From JASSUD01 sp031963005 (GTDB lineage Bacteria; Pseudomonadota; Gammaproteobacteria; Burkholderiales; Burkholderiaceae), in NCBI GenBank assembly GCA_031963005.1, contig JASSUL010000013.1:1-62381 (forward strand): DNA of 62,381 nucleotides, written 5' to 3'. Shown in pieces: positions 51,493-61,639 of the stretch. Position 1 is the stretch's first letter. The number at the start of each line of letters is the position of its first letter. The notes below the pieces were generated by a model that saw nothing but the letters and a program-made list of their open reading frames with translations, was not told where the DNA came from and ran no database searches. The position numbers and the translations under genes are program-made.

Positions 51493-53109
51493 CCGCTGAT
51501 ACTGAATCGCTTCCGCAATATGGGGGGAGCTAGGCTGTGGAGCGTTGCATAAATCGGCAATAGTACGGGCAATTTTTAGGATGCGATGGTAGCGTCTGGC
51601 AGACCAGCCGAATTTTGTTGCTGTATTGTGTAAGAGTGTACAGCCGGATGTATCGGGTTGACAGTATTGATCGATATCCTGGCTGCTTAATGTGGCATTG
51701 AGTCGTTTTTGGCGCACTATTTGCCCATTGCGCGCGGCGGCTACACGTTGGGCAATCATCGCACTGGTTTCGGCTTGAATAGAATGGCGATGCGTAAGTT
51801 CCAAAGGAGTGAGCGCGGGAACGTCAATTTGTAAATCTATTCGATCTAGTAGTGGGCCGGAGAGGCGCTGCTGGTAGCGTTTGGCTAGGTCTGGTGTGCA
51901 GCGGCATCGCCCACTAGGGTCCCCCAACCATCCGCAAGGGCAGGGATTCATAGCCGCAATAAGTTGACAGGCAGCAGGAAATTGCGTTTGCGCGCCGGCG
52001 CGGGAGATCGTGATACACGCCGATTCAAGTGGCTCACGGAGCATGTCCAGGACATGTCGGCCAAATTCAGGAAGTTCATCTAAAAAAAGCACGCCGTGAT
52101 GCGCTAGCGTGATTTCACCTGGTTGTGGAGGATTTCCTCCGCCTACGAGTGCTGCAGCGCTAGAAGAATGGTGTGGGGCGCGAAAAGGACGCTGTCGCCA
52201 TTGCGCTGTGCTAAAGCCGCTAGCCTGACGGCTGAGTAATGCAGCGCAGTCGAGCGCTTCTGTATCGGAGAGAGGCGGTAAGATGCTGGGCAAACGCGCG
52301 GCTAACATCGATTTTCCGGAGCCAGGTGGGCCAATCATCAGCAGATGATGCCCCCCTGCTGCAGCTATTTCTAATGCGCGTTTAGCCGTGATATGTCCAA
52401 TGACGTCTGCTAAATCGAGGAGTGTATTTTCTGGTGTGCAGGAGTTGATATTGTCGGATTCTAAAGGAAGTAGCTTTGCATCCGCTTGATCGGATAGATG
52501 CGCACATAACTCTAAGAGCGTGGTAGCGCCAAAAACGCGGATGCCAGGAATGAAAGCCGCTTGCATAGCGCTGGCTTGCGGCAGATAGATTTCTGGGCAG
52601 CTGCGTACAGAAAGCGGGGGAAGCGCATTATGTATAGAGGCATTCGCACCGTGGGCTTGTACTACGGCGGGATTTGGAGGCCGGGTGTGTGAAGTGCAAT
52701 GGACGCGCTGATGCGAATATGCCAGCCCACACGCTATGGCAAACGCGCCACGTATAGGCCGCAGTGCACCTGTGAGAGAAAGCTCGCCGGCAAATTCGCG
52801 GCCTTCTAAGGCAGTGAGGGGCAATTGTCCGCTAGCCGCTAGAATACCTAAGGCAATCGGTAAGTCAAAATGGCCGGATTCTTTAGGTAAATCAGCAGGA
52901 GCCAGGTTGACGGTGATGCGGCGCACAGGGAATTCAAATTGACAATTTTGTAATGCTGCACGTACACGCTCACGACTTTCTCGCACCTCAAGATCCGGCA
53001 GTCCAACAATAGAAAATGCAGGTAAGCCATTGGCCAAATGCACTTCCACCGTGACCTCTGGAGTACTAGCAGCTGCTAAGGCACGGCTCTGTACTACGGC
53101 AAGTGGCAT
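51478..53109 (-). CDS. comM: YifB/ComM-type AAA+ ATPase
   Basis: 543 residues. Hexameric helicase that helps branch migration in natural transformation. Lon-like N-terminal domain (VEVHLANGLPAFSIVGLPD), Walker A GPPGSGKSMLAARL at about 258, LFLDELPEF, zinc-like CPCGWLGD and C-terminal lid. AGGAG stands ahead of the ATG. A 35-residue insert (SHTRPPNPAVVQAHGAN) is extra. Confidence 0.95.
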   Translation of the reverse strand: MPLAVVQSRALAAASTPEVTVEVHLANGLPAFSIVGLPDLEVRESRERVRAALQNCQFEFPVRRITVNLAPADLPKESGHFDLPIALGILAASGQLPLTALEGREFAGELSLTGALRPIRGAFAIACGLAYSHQRVHCTSHTRPPNPAVVQAHGANASIHNALPPLSVRSCPEIYLPQASAMQAAFIPGIRVFGATTLLELCAHLSDQADAKLLPLESDNINSCTPENTLLDLADVIGHITAKRALEIAAAGGHHLLMIGPPGSGKSMLAARLPSILPPLSDTEALDCAALLSRQASGFSTAQWRQRPFRAPHHSSSAAALVGGGNPPQPGEITLAHHGVLFLDELPEFGRHVLDMLREPLESACITISRAGAQTQFPAACQLIAAMNPCPCGWLGDPSGRCRCTPDLAKRYQQRLSGPLLDRIDLQIDVPALTPLELTHRHSIQAETSAMIAQRVAAARNGQIVRQKRLNATLSSQDIDQYCQPDTSGCTLLHNTATKFGWSARRYHRILKIARTIADLCNAPQPSSPHIAEAIQYQRALNI

Positions 53110-53165
53110 GCTGCTTCTCCTAAGATACTAAACAGGTTCTACTTACCAACGCGTAGGGAGAGCCG

Positions 53166-53405
53166 TTATTTCTTCAACAAGCTTTCTAATTGATTGACGC
53201 GTATTTCCAGCGCTTCCAACTTAGCCCGCGTGCGCTCCAGGACGTGTTTTTGGAGATCAAATTCCTCGCGTGTGACGATATCTAATTTGGCAAGGCCTTG
53301 CTTAAACACTCCATCTACTTGCTGTTTAATATCTTGTACAGGAACGCTGCGCAGGAGGTCGGTAATTTTGAGTTGAATATCTTCGAACAATGTTTTGGGA
53401 TCCAT
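53166..53405 (-). CDS. ubiK: Ubiquinone biosynthesis accessory factor UbiK
   Basis: 79 residues, usual length. Small coiled-coil protein that helps UbiJ in aerobic ubiquinone synthesis. C-terminal coiled coil with ALEIRVNQLESLL. 56 bases upstream of comM, as in other beta-proteobacteria. Confidence 0.92.
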   Translation of the reverse strand: MDPKTLFEDIQLKITDLLRSVPVQDIKQQVDGVFKQGLAKLDIVTREEFDLQKHVLERTRAKLEALEIRVNQLESLLKK

Positions 53406-53792
53406 GATGTATCAGCAGAATGGGTAAAATCGTTAAGAGAGATCAGAAACAGCCTGCAATGTAGCATGTAGCGAGAGGCATGGAATAGTAAATAGTTACA
53501 CTTGGCCATTTGGCTGAATGTGCTTTGACGAGGAAAGTGAGAGTACAGCCATTGCGCTATACCGATCCATAACTCCATTTTCTACAATTTGCGTAACTTC
53601 AGTTATTAAAAATAATTCATAGAATAGTGATTCTATAAATATATTAAGAAATGTCAGTAATCATTTTTTAAAAGGTAATGTATATATAAATAGACCACTT
53701 TTGCAATGCTATGCTAAATATGGTTTGAGATTGCAGCAATCCTGAATGAAGATGTATCTCATCGTTCGTGAGAGAAAATTATTATTTAATAG
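53406..53792. other. AT-rich gap ahead of an orphan gene
   Basis: Divergent leader region of ubiK and the orphan gene at 53793. No gene, repeat or clear promoter recognised. A single TTCG at about 53763 has no partner at the 16-base distance. Confidence 0.5.
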
Positions 53793-54377
53793 ATGAATTA
53801 TATTTATTTTTTAAAATTTTCAGAGGGATTTGTGGATATATATACTAATTACTCAAGCTTTTGCTGCGCACCTAAGTTTTCAGAATTTTATAAAAATATC
53901 GATACTTTTTGTGCTGAAGAATATTGTACAAGCGAAGAGTTAAGTGACGAAGAAAATACTTACTTGCTGCAAGAAAAAATACTGTCGCTGCCAGATATTC
54001 ACAATAGCGGAGTATCTAAATTAAAATCTAAAATGGATTTATTATATTCATATAATGAACAAATATTATTATATGAATTGGAAACTAATATTATAAATAT
54101 TGTAAATTGTGATTATGCAGATTTTGAAGATTTGTATGATGATTTAGAAAATGCCATTTTCGATGAAAGATATATGGACGTTTTTGAGTGCTTTTTAGGC
54201 TCAGATTTATTGCATAAAGAAAGAATATGGACATTTTTTAATACGATATTAAATAATGTGCATCGAAACCAAAAGGCAGTAGAGATGTGCCTGAGTGAAA
54301 TATTCGATATCAACCCTACCGCGATATGGGTTTTAAAACAGAGCTTGGCGCAATTACACTTGCATGATGTGGTTTGA
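53793..54377 (+). CDS. AT-rich orphan protein, acidic
   Basis: 194 residues. Starts MNYIYFLKFSEGF; rich in Asp, Glu, Tyr, Phe and Cys, strongly acidic in the middle (DYADFEDLYDDLENA). No membrane segment or family recognised. AT-rich against its neighbours. No good ribosome site. Convergent with dut, 24 bases apart. It interrupts the stretch between ubiK and dut. Confidence 0.6.
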   Translation: MNYIYFLKFSEGFVDIYTNYSSFCCAPKFSEFYKNIDTFCAEEYCTSEELSDEENTYLLQEKILSLPDIHNSGVSKLKSKMDLLYSYNEQILLYELETNIINIVNCDYADFEDLYDDLENAIFDERYMDVFECFLGSDLLHKERIWTFFNTILNNVHRNQKAVEMCLSEIFDINPTAIWVLKQSLAQLHLHDVV

Positions 54378-54401
54378 TAAACAATATATAGTGCCGAGCC
54401 T

Positions 54402-54848
54402 TTAATGTTGCCCAGTACTTCCAAATCCGCCAGCACCACGCTCACTGTCTGTAAATTCATCCACTATACGAAATTCTGCCTGCATGACTGGGACGATGAC
54501 CAGTTGGGCGATGCGTTCAAAAGGTTGTATCGTGAAGGCTTCTGATTTGCGATTCCAGGTAGAAATAAGCAGTTGGCCTTGGTAATCGGAATCGATGAGG
54601 CCGACTAAATTGCCTAATACAATCCCATGTTTATGTCCCAGCCCTGAACGAGGCAGAATCAAGGCGGCATAGCCTGGATCGGCGACATGGATGGCTAGCC
54701 CTGTAGGAATAGCGATCGCTTCGCCTGGTGCTAAGGTAAGCGGTGCATCGAGGCAGGCGCGTAAATCTAGCCCAGCACTGCCGGTTGTGGCGTAGTGGGG
54801 GAGTTGGTCGCGCAGGCGTTCATCTAATATGCGTAGATCGATTTTCAT
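54402..54848 (-). CDS. dut: dUTP diphosphatase
   Basis: 148 residues from ATG at 54848 (MKIDLRILDERLRDQLP); a longer open frame upstream is not part of the family. Hydrolyses dUTP to dUMP, keeping uracil out of DNA. The five motifs are seen, among them AGLDLRA, RSGLGHKHGI, GLIDSDYQG and ERGAGGFGSTG. Last gene of the ribF-ileS-lspA-coaBC-dut run. Confidence 0.97.
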   Translation of the reverse strand: MKIDLRILDERLRDQLPHYATTGSAGLDLRACLDAPLTLAPGEAIAIPTGLAIHVADPGYAALILPRSGLGHKHGIVLGNLVGLIDSDYQGQLLISTWNRKSEAFTIQPFERIAQLVIVPVMQAEFRIVDEFTDSERGAGGFGSTGQH

Positions 54849-54915
54849 GGCAGGGGTAGTAAGGTAAAAGGAAAGCGAATCCGATGGGCTATAACGATGC
54901 AAATTGATAAGGCCT

Positions 54916-56202
54916 TTATTGCAGCAAGCGTTCTTCGCTGATTTTCTCGGTGTTGGAGGAGGGTTGTTGGGCTCGACCCACAGGGAGGGCAACAGGAGGA
55001 TTTTTTTGCATCCTGAGCGCAATTTCCTCGATCAATTGGTGTGCTAGAACATGTTTGCTGGCACGAGGTAAAACGGTTGCGCCTTCATGATCAAAGAGGA
55101 CTAATTCATTATCATCCGCTCCAAAGGCAGCAGGACATAAATTGCCTACTAAAAGAGGAATATTTTTGTGGAGCCGTTTAGCTTGGCTATGTGCTTCGAG
55201 GGCTTCGCTTTCTGCTGCAAACCCTACGCAAAACGGAGGCTTGGGTAGGCGGGCAACTTGCGCGAGGATGTCTGGATTTTCGACTAACAATAAAGAGGCT
55301 GGTGGAGTATGCGGCTTTTTTTTGATTTTTGCTGTTTGGACATTTTGGATGCGCCAGTCTGCCACGGCAGCTACTGAGATAAAAAGGTCGGCATCATCTA
55401 CGCTGGCAAGCACAGCATCGAGCATTTGTTGGGCAGTCACTACGTCTTCGCGCTCAACGCCCCAGGGTGTGGGGAGCGTAGTGGGGCCTGCAATCAGTTT
55501 GACTTTGGCGCCGCTCGCTATGGCTGCACGGGCAATGGCAAATCCCATTTTTCCGCTGGAGCGGTTCATGAGACCTCGTACAGGGTCAATGGGTTCGAAT
55601 GTCGGTCCAGCCGTGATGAGGACGCGGCGACGCGCTAACCGTTTTGAGTGGAGATGTGCGACTAGAGCTTCGTAAAGGATTTCTGGTTCCAGTAATCGCC
55701 CTTCTCCCGTTTCTCCACAGGCTTGAGAGCCGGTATCTGGACCTAAAAAAAGGACGCCATCGCTTCGAAGCTGGGCAATATTGCGTTGGGTAGCCGGGTG
55801 CGACCACATTTGCCGATTCATTGCAGGGGCTACGAGCAAGAGAGGATGAGGCGTGGTGCGCGCTAAGCAGAGCGTGGACAGTAAATCATCGGCTATGCCC
55901 TGCGCGAGTTTGGCTAAGCAGTTTGCCGTGGCAGGAGCAATGAGGATGGCATCGCTCGATCGCGCTAGATGGATATGGGGCATGGCATCGCCCATATCGG
56001 TCATATCGCTATGGTCAGTAAATACGGGTTGACCAGACAGAGCCTGCATCGTCGTGGGGGTGATAAAGCGCGTGGCTGCTTGCGTCATGACCACTTGCAC
56101 TTGCGCACCTGCCTGTTTTAAAAGGCGTGTGAGTTCAGCCGATTTATAACAGGCAATGCCGCCTGTTAAACCCAGTACGATGCGTTTGTTAAGAAGTTCC
56201 AT
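54916..56202 (-). CDS. coaBC: Bifunctional phosphopantothenoylcysteine decarboxylase/synthetase
   Basis: 428 residues from ATG at 56202 (MELLNKRIVLGLTGGIACYKSAEL); a TTG 27 bases earlier is less likely. Two steps of coenzyme A synthesis. The CoaC half has the FMN region and ACGETGEGRLLEPE with the active Cys; the CoaB half has ITAGPTFEPIDPVR and NRSSGKMGFAIA. A short Gln/Ser-rich tail is extra. Confidence 0.95.
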   Translation of the reverse strand: MELLNKRIVLGLTGGIACYKSAELTRLLKQAGAQVQVVMTQAATRFITPTTMQALSGQPVFTDHSDMTDMGDAMPHIHLARSSDAILIAPATANCLAKLAQGIADDLLSTLCLARTTPHPLLLVAPAMNRQMWSHPATQRNIAQLRSDGVLFLGPDTGSQACGETGEGRLLEPEILYEALVAHLHSKRLARRRVLITAGPTFEPIDPVRGLMNRSSGKMGFAIARAAIASGAKVKLIAGPTTLPTPWGVEREDVVTAQQMLDAVLASVDDADLFISVAAVADWRIQNVQTAKIKKKPHTPPASLLLVENPDILAQVARLPKPPFCVGFAAESEALEAHSQAKRLHKNIPLLVGNLCPAAFGADDNELVLFDHEGATVLPRASKHVLAHQLIEEIALRMQKNPPVALPVGRAQQPSSNTEKISEERLLQ

Positions 56203-56337
56203 AGTGTACAGAGAAATTTCCAAAAGCAAGGAGCGATCCGCCAGTGATCGCTATGCAGGAAAGAAGGACACAATGCTTTGAAGACACCGTGAGCAAAATT
56301 CTACAACGCCAATACCGCTGCGGTCTTTGTCAAAAAA

Positions 56338-56892
56338 CTATTGTGCACGCCGCACGCGACGTAATTCATCGATAATCAATAAAAAGGCCCCGCAGGTAAT
56401 AGCAGTATCCGCCAAATTAAAAGCAGGCCAATGCCAATGACCCGCATGAAAATCTAGAAAATCGATCACATAGCCATAGCGTATCCGATCGATGACATTG
56501 CCCAATGCCCCGCCCAGAATTAAAGAAAGGGCTGTACAAAAGAGGCGTTGATGGGCATATCGTTTGAGTAAGTACACGATGAAAAGCGCGGCAATAAGGC
56601 CAAAAGCACTGAGTCCCCAACGTTGCCATCCTCCCGCATTAGCCAGAAAGCTAAATGCAGCGCCTTGGTTATGCAGTAAAAACAAGTTGAAGAAAGAGGT
56701 AATTTCTTGCGCAGAGGCGTAGCGGTGTAACTGCGATACGGTGATCTTACTGAGTTGATCGAAGATGATCACTACGATGGCTACACATAGCCATTGCCAC
56801 ACGTTTCCACTATGACTCGTACGCGGGAGGGCACTTGCTTGTGCCGGCTTGTTCCGACCAGATTCTTTGGAGGTCTTGACGATTTTCCCCAT
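56338..56892 (-). CDS. lspA: Lipoprotein signal peptidase
   Basis: 184 residues. Inner-membrane aspartic protease that cuts the signal from diacylated prolipoproteins. Four membrane helices; catalytic Asp in NVIDRIRYGYVIDF and FNLADTAI. Basic N-terminal extension of about 25 residues. Follows ileS, with a small element in between. Confidence 0.95.
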   Translation of the reverse strand: MGKIVKTSKESGRNKPAQASALPRTSHSGNVWQWLCVAIVVIIFDQLSKITVSQLHRYASAQEITSFFNLFLLHNQGAAFSFLANAGGWQRWGLSAFGLIAALFIVYLLKRYAHQRLFCTALSLILGGALGNVIDRIRYGYVIDFLDFHAGHWHWPAFNLADTAITCGAFLLIIDELRRVRRAQ

Positions 56893-56940
56893 GGTTTTTC
56901 CATAATAAATTAAAGTGCGCTCAATAGCATGACCGCATTA

Positions 56941-57163
56941 GACCTCTTTCGCAGCTCCGTAGCGGTGTCATTCCTCTCAGCCAGCGGTAGGTTGGTGGTG
57001 ACGAAGGAACTCCAACATGCACGCCATGGCGTCCTGGATGATCCGCTTACGATTATCTAAAAGCAACCATTAAAAGTCAGCGGTACGCATGTTGGGGTTC
57101 CGTATTTGATTCAATTCGTCACCACCAACCTACCATACCGCCTACCCGGTTGCTAAAGAGGTC
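56941..57163. mobile_element. Family 1 small inverted-repeat element between ileS and lspA
   Basis: 223 bp flanked by TA (56939-56940, 57164-57165). Ends: GACCTCTTTCGCAGC and, on the complement, GACCTCTTTAGCAAC. Nested repeat GTAGGTTGGTGGTGACGAAG / TCACCACCAACCTAC around a core (57020-57087). It ends 6 bases before the ileS stop codon. Most complete copy in the window. Confidence 0.85.
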
Positions 57164-57169
57164 TAGTGT

Positions 57170-60022
57170 TTATGCCGCCTGCCTTTGCAAGGCTTTTTTT
57201 GCTTCCGAGCTGCCAAATAGATGGGTATTGCAGCGTGCGCATAAAGTAGGGTGTTGTATATCTTCGCCCACGTCGTGTTGATAGTGCCAGCAGCGCTCAC
57301 ATTTTTGATAAGGGGAGGCGCGAACATGAATCGCTTCTTCGCTGGCGCTGAGTACGCGTGTGAGCGTGGCTTCTGACGTAATCAATACAAATTTGAGATC
57401 TCCTTGCAAGCTGGCCAGGGCCTCATAGCGTTCACCACTGGCATGAATTTCAACATGAGCCTGTAAGGAGGATCCTATCTGGTTCACGCTAGAGGCGCTT
57501 GTGCGTGCATCTTCAAGCGCTTTCGTCACTGCGCTGCGTGCTTCCCGAATATGGGTCCATTTTGCTAAAAGTGCAGGAGTATCGGGAATTTCTGGATAGA
57601 GGTAGTGGGTTTCCGTGAAAAGGGTAATCGCATCGGGATTCAGGACTTTCCAAGCTTCTTCTGCCGTGAATGACAAGATGGGCGCCATGATCCTAAGCAA
57701 ACCTTGTGTGATGTGATAGAGCGCGGTCTGTGCTGCGCGGCGCTGTGGATCATCTGGAGCATGCGTGTAGAGACGGTCTTTAAGGATATCTAAATAAAAT
57801 CCCCCCAGATCTTCTGAGCAAAAATTTTGCAATAACGTGACTATGGGATGGAATTCATAGCGCTCGTAATGCGCTAATACATTTTTTTGTAGTGACGCGG
57901 TGAGTGCGACCGCATAGCGGTCTATATCTAGCCACTCTGCAGGAGGAAGCGCTTGGGTTGCGAAGTCAAAATCCGAGAGGTTGGCAAACAAAAAGCGCAG
58001 CGTATTGCGTATACGTCGATAGCTTTCTGTGACCCGTTTTAAAATTTCATCAGAGATCGATAATTCGCCGGAATAGTCGGTAGAAGCAACCCATAGCCGG
58101 ATAATTTCAGCTCCAGATTGCTGCACAATCGTTTGGGGAGCAATGATATTGCCCAGGGATTTGGACATTTTTTTGCCTTGCCCATCGACACAAAAACCGT
58201 GCGTGAGGAGCGCTCGATAAGGCGCGTGGCCATCGAGCATCGAAGCAGTAAGTAAGGAAGAATGGAACCAGCCACGATGTTGATCCGAGCCTTCGAGATA
58301 GAGATCCGCAGGAAAGCGCAGTTTGCTTGCGTGCGAACCCCGCAGAACATGCCAGTGCGTCGTGCCGGAGTCAAACCATACATCAAGGGTGTCGCGGCTT
58401 TTTTCATAGTCTTTGGCATCGTCACCGAGCACGTCTTGCGCGGTGAGTGTTTGCCAAATTTCAATGCCGTGTTGTTCCACTTGTTGCGCTACACGCTCTA
58501 AGCCTGCCTGGGTTTGCGGATGCAATGCTCCTGTTTCTTTATGGATCCAAAAGGGCATGGGAACGCCCCACTGACGCTGGCGCGAGAGTGTCCAATCAGG
58601 ACGGTGCGCTAGCATGCTAGTCAGGCGCTGACGTCCCCAGCTGGGAAAGAACTGAGTCGCTGCCGCACCCTCTAAGGCAAGAGTGCGTAGGCTTTTTGTT
58701 TCACCCTGCGCGATGCGATCTATTCCTGCAAACCATTGCGAGGTGGCTCGGTAAATGAGCGGTGATTTATGCCGCCAGCAATGCATCGTGCTGTGCGGGC
58801 GCTTTTCTGCTTTAAAAAGGGTGCCTACTTCTTTAAGCGCATCAATAATCTGAGGATTGGCTTTCCAGATGAATTGTCCTCCAAAGAGCGGAAGACTATC
58901 GACATAGCATCCGTTACCTAAGACCGGATTAAGGATGTCTGCATCTTGAAAGCCATGCGCTTTATGGGTTTGAAAATCTTCTAATCCATAAGCCGGTGCA
59001 CTGTGTACGATGCCGGTTCCCGTATCTAGCGTGACATAGTCTGCAAGCTGAATAGGGCTAGTGCGTTGATAGCCCGCATGTGCTTTGGAGAGCGGATGAT
59101 GAAAACGTAAATCTTTTAAAGCATGCCCAGGCGCATGAGCAATAGTTTTTCCTGTTAATTCGTAGGCTTGCAGGCAAGCGTCAACCCGTTCGGTCGCCAG
59201 CAAAAGGCGCCCTCGCGGGGTATCGACTAAACTGTAATTCACCTCAGGGTGCACTGTGAGAGCTTGGTTTGCCGGAAGCGTCCAGGGAGTTGTCGTCCAG
59301 ATGATGAGATGACCTGTTGTATGGTCTGCGAGTTCTAAACCAAAAGCCTGGCTGACTTTTTCCGGTTCGGCAAATTCAAATGCTACATCGATGGCCCAGT
59401 CGACTTTATCTTGGTATTCGACTTCGGCCTCTGCCAGTGCAGAGCCACAATCAAAGCACCAATTGACTGGTTTGAGCCCTCGAAACACGTAGCCTTTCTG
59501 CAGTATGGCGGCTAACGCGCGAATCTCGCCCGCTTCGTTTGCGTGGGCCATGGTTTGATAAGGATCATTCCAGTCGGCCAGGATACCCAGTCGCTGAAAC
59601 TCTACTTTTTGTCGCTCAATTTGTTCAGCGGCATAAGCGCGGGCACGGCGTTGTACTTCTGCAGTGGCTAATCCTCGACCATACTTCTTTTCAATTTGCA
59701 CTTCGATAGGCATGCCATGGCAGTCCCAACCCGGTACATAGGGGGCATCAAATCCGGCAAGCGTGCGAGATTTGATAATCATATCTTTTAAGATTTTATT
59801 GATCGCATGGCCTAAGTGAATATCGCCATTTGCATAAGGAGGGCCATCGTGCAATATAAAAGTAGGGCGTCCTTTACAAGCTGCTCGGATCGTTTCATAT
59901 ACCTGTTTTTCTTGCCATTCTTTAATCCATTGCGGCTCGCGTTTGGGCAGATTGCCGCGCATAGGAAACGGGGTATCTAGGAGATTGACGGGGTATTTTT
60001 CAGAAGAAGGAGCGTCGCTCAT
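57170..60022 (-). CDS. ileS: Isoleucyl-tRNA synthetase
   Basis: 950 residues from ATG at 60022 (MSDAPSSEKYPVNLLDT), with AAGG ahead; an upstream in-frame ATG lies inside ribF. Charges tRNA-Ile and edits valine. HIGH-type motif HLGHAINK at about 66, KMSKS at about 617, and C-terminal zinc site CERCWHY...CARC at about 905-935. Starts 7 bases after the ribF stop. Confidence 0.97.
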   Translation of the reverse strand: MSDAPSSEKYPVNLLDTPFPMRGNLPKREPQWIKEWQEKQVYETIRAACKGRPTFILHDGPPYANGDIHLGHAINKILKDMIIKSRTLAGFDAPYVPGWDCHGMPIEVQIEKKYGRGLATAEVQRRARAYAAEQIERQKVEFQRLGILADWNDPYQTMAHANEAGEIRALAAILQKGYVFRGLKPVNWCFDCGSALAEAEVEYQDKVDWAIDVAFEFAEPEKVSQAFGLELADHTTGHLIIWTTTPWTLPANQALTVHPEVNYSLVDTPRGRLLLATERVDACLQAYELTGKTIAHAPGHALKDLRFHHPLSKAHAGYQRTSPIQLADYVTLDTGTGIVHSAPAYGLEDFQTHKAHGFQDADILNPVLGNGCYVDSLPLFGGQFIWKANPQIIDALKEVGTLFKAEKRPHSTMHCWRHKSPLIYRATSQWFAGIDRIAQGETKSLRTLALEGAAATQFFPSWGRQRLTSMLAHRPDWTLSRQRQWGVPMPFWIHKETGALHPQTQAGLERVAQQVEQHGIEIWQTLTAQDVLGDDAKDYEKSRDTLDVWFDSGTTHWHVLRGSHASKLRFPADLYLEGSDQHRGWFHSSLLTASMLDGHAPYRALLTHGFCVDGQGKKMSKSLGNIIAPQTIVQQSGAEIIRLWVASTDYSGELSISDEILKRVTESYRRIRNTLRFLFANLSDFDFATQALPPAEWLDIDRYAVALTASLQKNVLAHYERYEFHPIVTLLQNFCSEDLGGFYLDILKDRLYTHAPDDPQRRAAQTALYHITQGLLRIMAPILSFTAEEAWKVLNPDAITLFTETHYLYPEIPDTPALLAKWTHIREARSAVTKALEDARTSASSVNQIGSSLQAHVEIHASGERYEALASLQGDLKFVLITSEATLTRVLSASEEAIHVRASPYQKCERCWHYQHDVGEDIQHPTLCARCNTHLFGSSEAKKALQRQAA

Positions 60023-60029
60023 AATGACC

Positions 60030-61037
60030 TTAATGACTTGCAAGAAGAGAGTACGGAAGAGGACCAAGGGGGCGCTCTTGTAGTAAATCAAAATATTGTC
60101 GGGCGTCTTGCACGTCTTGTGCTATCGCCTGGGTGAGCATATCGAGAGATGCATAGTGTTGCTCATCCCGTAATTTTTTGAGAAATTCGACGCGTATGCA
60201 TTTGCCGTAAGCATCGCTTTCCCAATCAAGGATATGCACTTCTAGGAGCGCCGATGCGGAGGATGTTACGGTAGGCCGTGTGCCCAGGCTGGCTACTGCT
60301 TTCTTGGGCGTATCGCCTAGCCCATGCACCAGTACGACAAAAATACCTGCGAGTACAAATTTAGGCGTGGCATATCTGGGTGAAGCCAAACGGATATTTA
60401 ACGTTGGAAAACCCAGTTGCCGACCCAATTTTTGGCCATGAATCACATGGCCACTGAGCGTACACGCATGTCCTAATAACTCGCGCGCCGTCTCTAACTG
60501 CCCGCTCTGTAATGCGCAACGAATCGCTGAACTAGAGATGCGCTCTGCGTTAGCACTATGAATCGTAGGGATTGAGACGGCTTCAAAACCATATCGCTCG
60601 CCATAAGACTGTAATAACGCAAAATCGCCACGCCGATGTGCGCCATATCTAAAGTCATCGCCTACACCAACCCAAACTGCTTGCATACTATGGACAATCA
60701 CCTGCTCAATAAAATGCTCAGGCATTTGTGCCGCAAACTGCGTATTAAAAGGGAGTATGACTACGCGATCCACTTGGCATCTGCGGAGTTGGTCCATTTT
60801 GTCACGTAATAGCCCAATACGCGCATTACCCCGCGCATTACCCCGAGTAAGCTGAAAAAATTCACTAGGATACGGCTCAAAGGTCATCACGCATAAAGGA
60901 ATTCCGCGAGCCACCGCCGCCTCACGAGCAAAAGCAATCAAGGCCTGATGACCCCGATGCATGCCATCAAAATTACCGATGGTAAGTGCACACGGCACAC
61001 GATGAGAAGGGCTTGGAAGCCTATGGAAAATTTTCAC
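60030..61037 (-). CDS. ribF: Bifunctional riboflavin kinase/FMN adenylyltransferase
   Basis: 335 residues from GTG. Makes FMN and FAD. The N-terminal adenylyltransferase has TIGNFDGMHRGHQALI and VGVGDDFRYGAHRRGD; the C-terminal kinase has GQKLGRQLGFPTLNI and EVHILDWESDAYG. First gene of the run to dut, the usual order in beta-proteobacteria. Confidence 0.96.
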   Translation of the reverse strand: MKIFHRLPSPSHRVPCALTIGNFDGMHRGHQALIAFAREAAVARGIPLCVMTFEPYPSEFFQLTRGNARGNARIGLLRDKMDQLRRCQVDRVVILPFNTQFAAQMPEHFIEQVIVHSMQAVWVGVGDDFRYGAHRRGDFALLQSYGERYGFEAVSIPTIHSANAERISSSAIRCALQSGQLETARELLGHACTLSGHVIHGQKLGRQLGFPTLNIRLASPRYATPKFVLAGIFVVLVHGLGDTPKKAVASLGTRPTVTSSASALLEVHILDWESDAYGKCIRVEFLKKLRDEQHYASLDMLTQAIAQDVQDARQYFDLLQERPLGPLPYSLLASH

Positions 61038-61487
61038 ACGAAAACACTTGCGGGATGAACCTGCTTTTTAATGAGTGAAGATGGACAACGTGTACTTTTA
61101 AAGTTTGAAGTGGGGCTTTGGAACGAAAACCGCATTCTGCACACACTATGACATTTTTTATCGAAAAGGGGCGATTATAAGGCTTGCGCGGACTCGAGGG
61201 AGTATCGTTTTAGTAGACGCTATGAATGAAAAATAATATCCATAGCGATGAAAAATGGATGCAGAGTGGAGTGATCTAGTTTTTGGGGATAGAGTCAGTC
61301 GAGGCTGAATGCGCCGCGCCCGTGTAGTGGATCAAACGGGATAGGCATCAGGACATCAGAAGTGCAGCAAGACCGCATCGATATTTAGGACTATTTTGCG
61401 GTAAATACCTTAGATGGGATGTATGTTCTCGTGACGCAACGGTCTGTGCGCAAAGAAAAGCATGGATAACTTTAAGCAATTACACAA
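61038..61487. other. Gap ahead of ribF
   Basis: About 450 bases with no convincing gene or repeat. It should hold the ribF promoter; no clear consensus seen. Confidence 0.5.
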
Positions 61488-61518
61488 AATTAAAAAAGCC
61501 TTTGTCAATCAAAGGCTT
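61488..61518 (-). terminator. Terminator of the tRNA-Thr gene
   Basis: AAGCCTTTG (61496-61504), loop, CAAAGGCTT (61510-61518). On the minus strand a T-run follows (complement of 61488-61497). Confidence 0.85.
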
Positions 61519-61563
61519 ATAAGTGGCGTATTGGGTGGTGCGTTGGCAATGTATTGATAATGA

Positions 61564-61639
61564 TGGTGCCGGTTGCAGGACTCGAACCCACTACCTGATG
61601 ATTACAAATCAACTGCTCTACCTGATGAGCTAAACCGGC
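61564..61639 (-). tRNA. tRNA-Thr (TGT)
   Basis: 76 nt on the minus strand with encoded CCA. Acceptor GCCGGTT pairs with AACCGGC; anticodon loop TTTGTAA gives TGT; D-arm TAGCTCATCAGG and T-loop GTTCGAGTC are normal. Reads ACN threonine codons, chiefly ACA. Confidence 0.97.
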
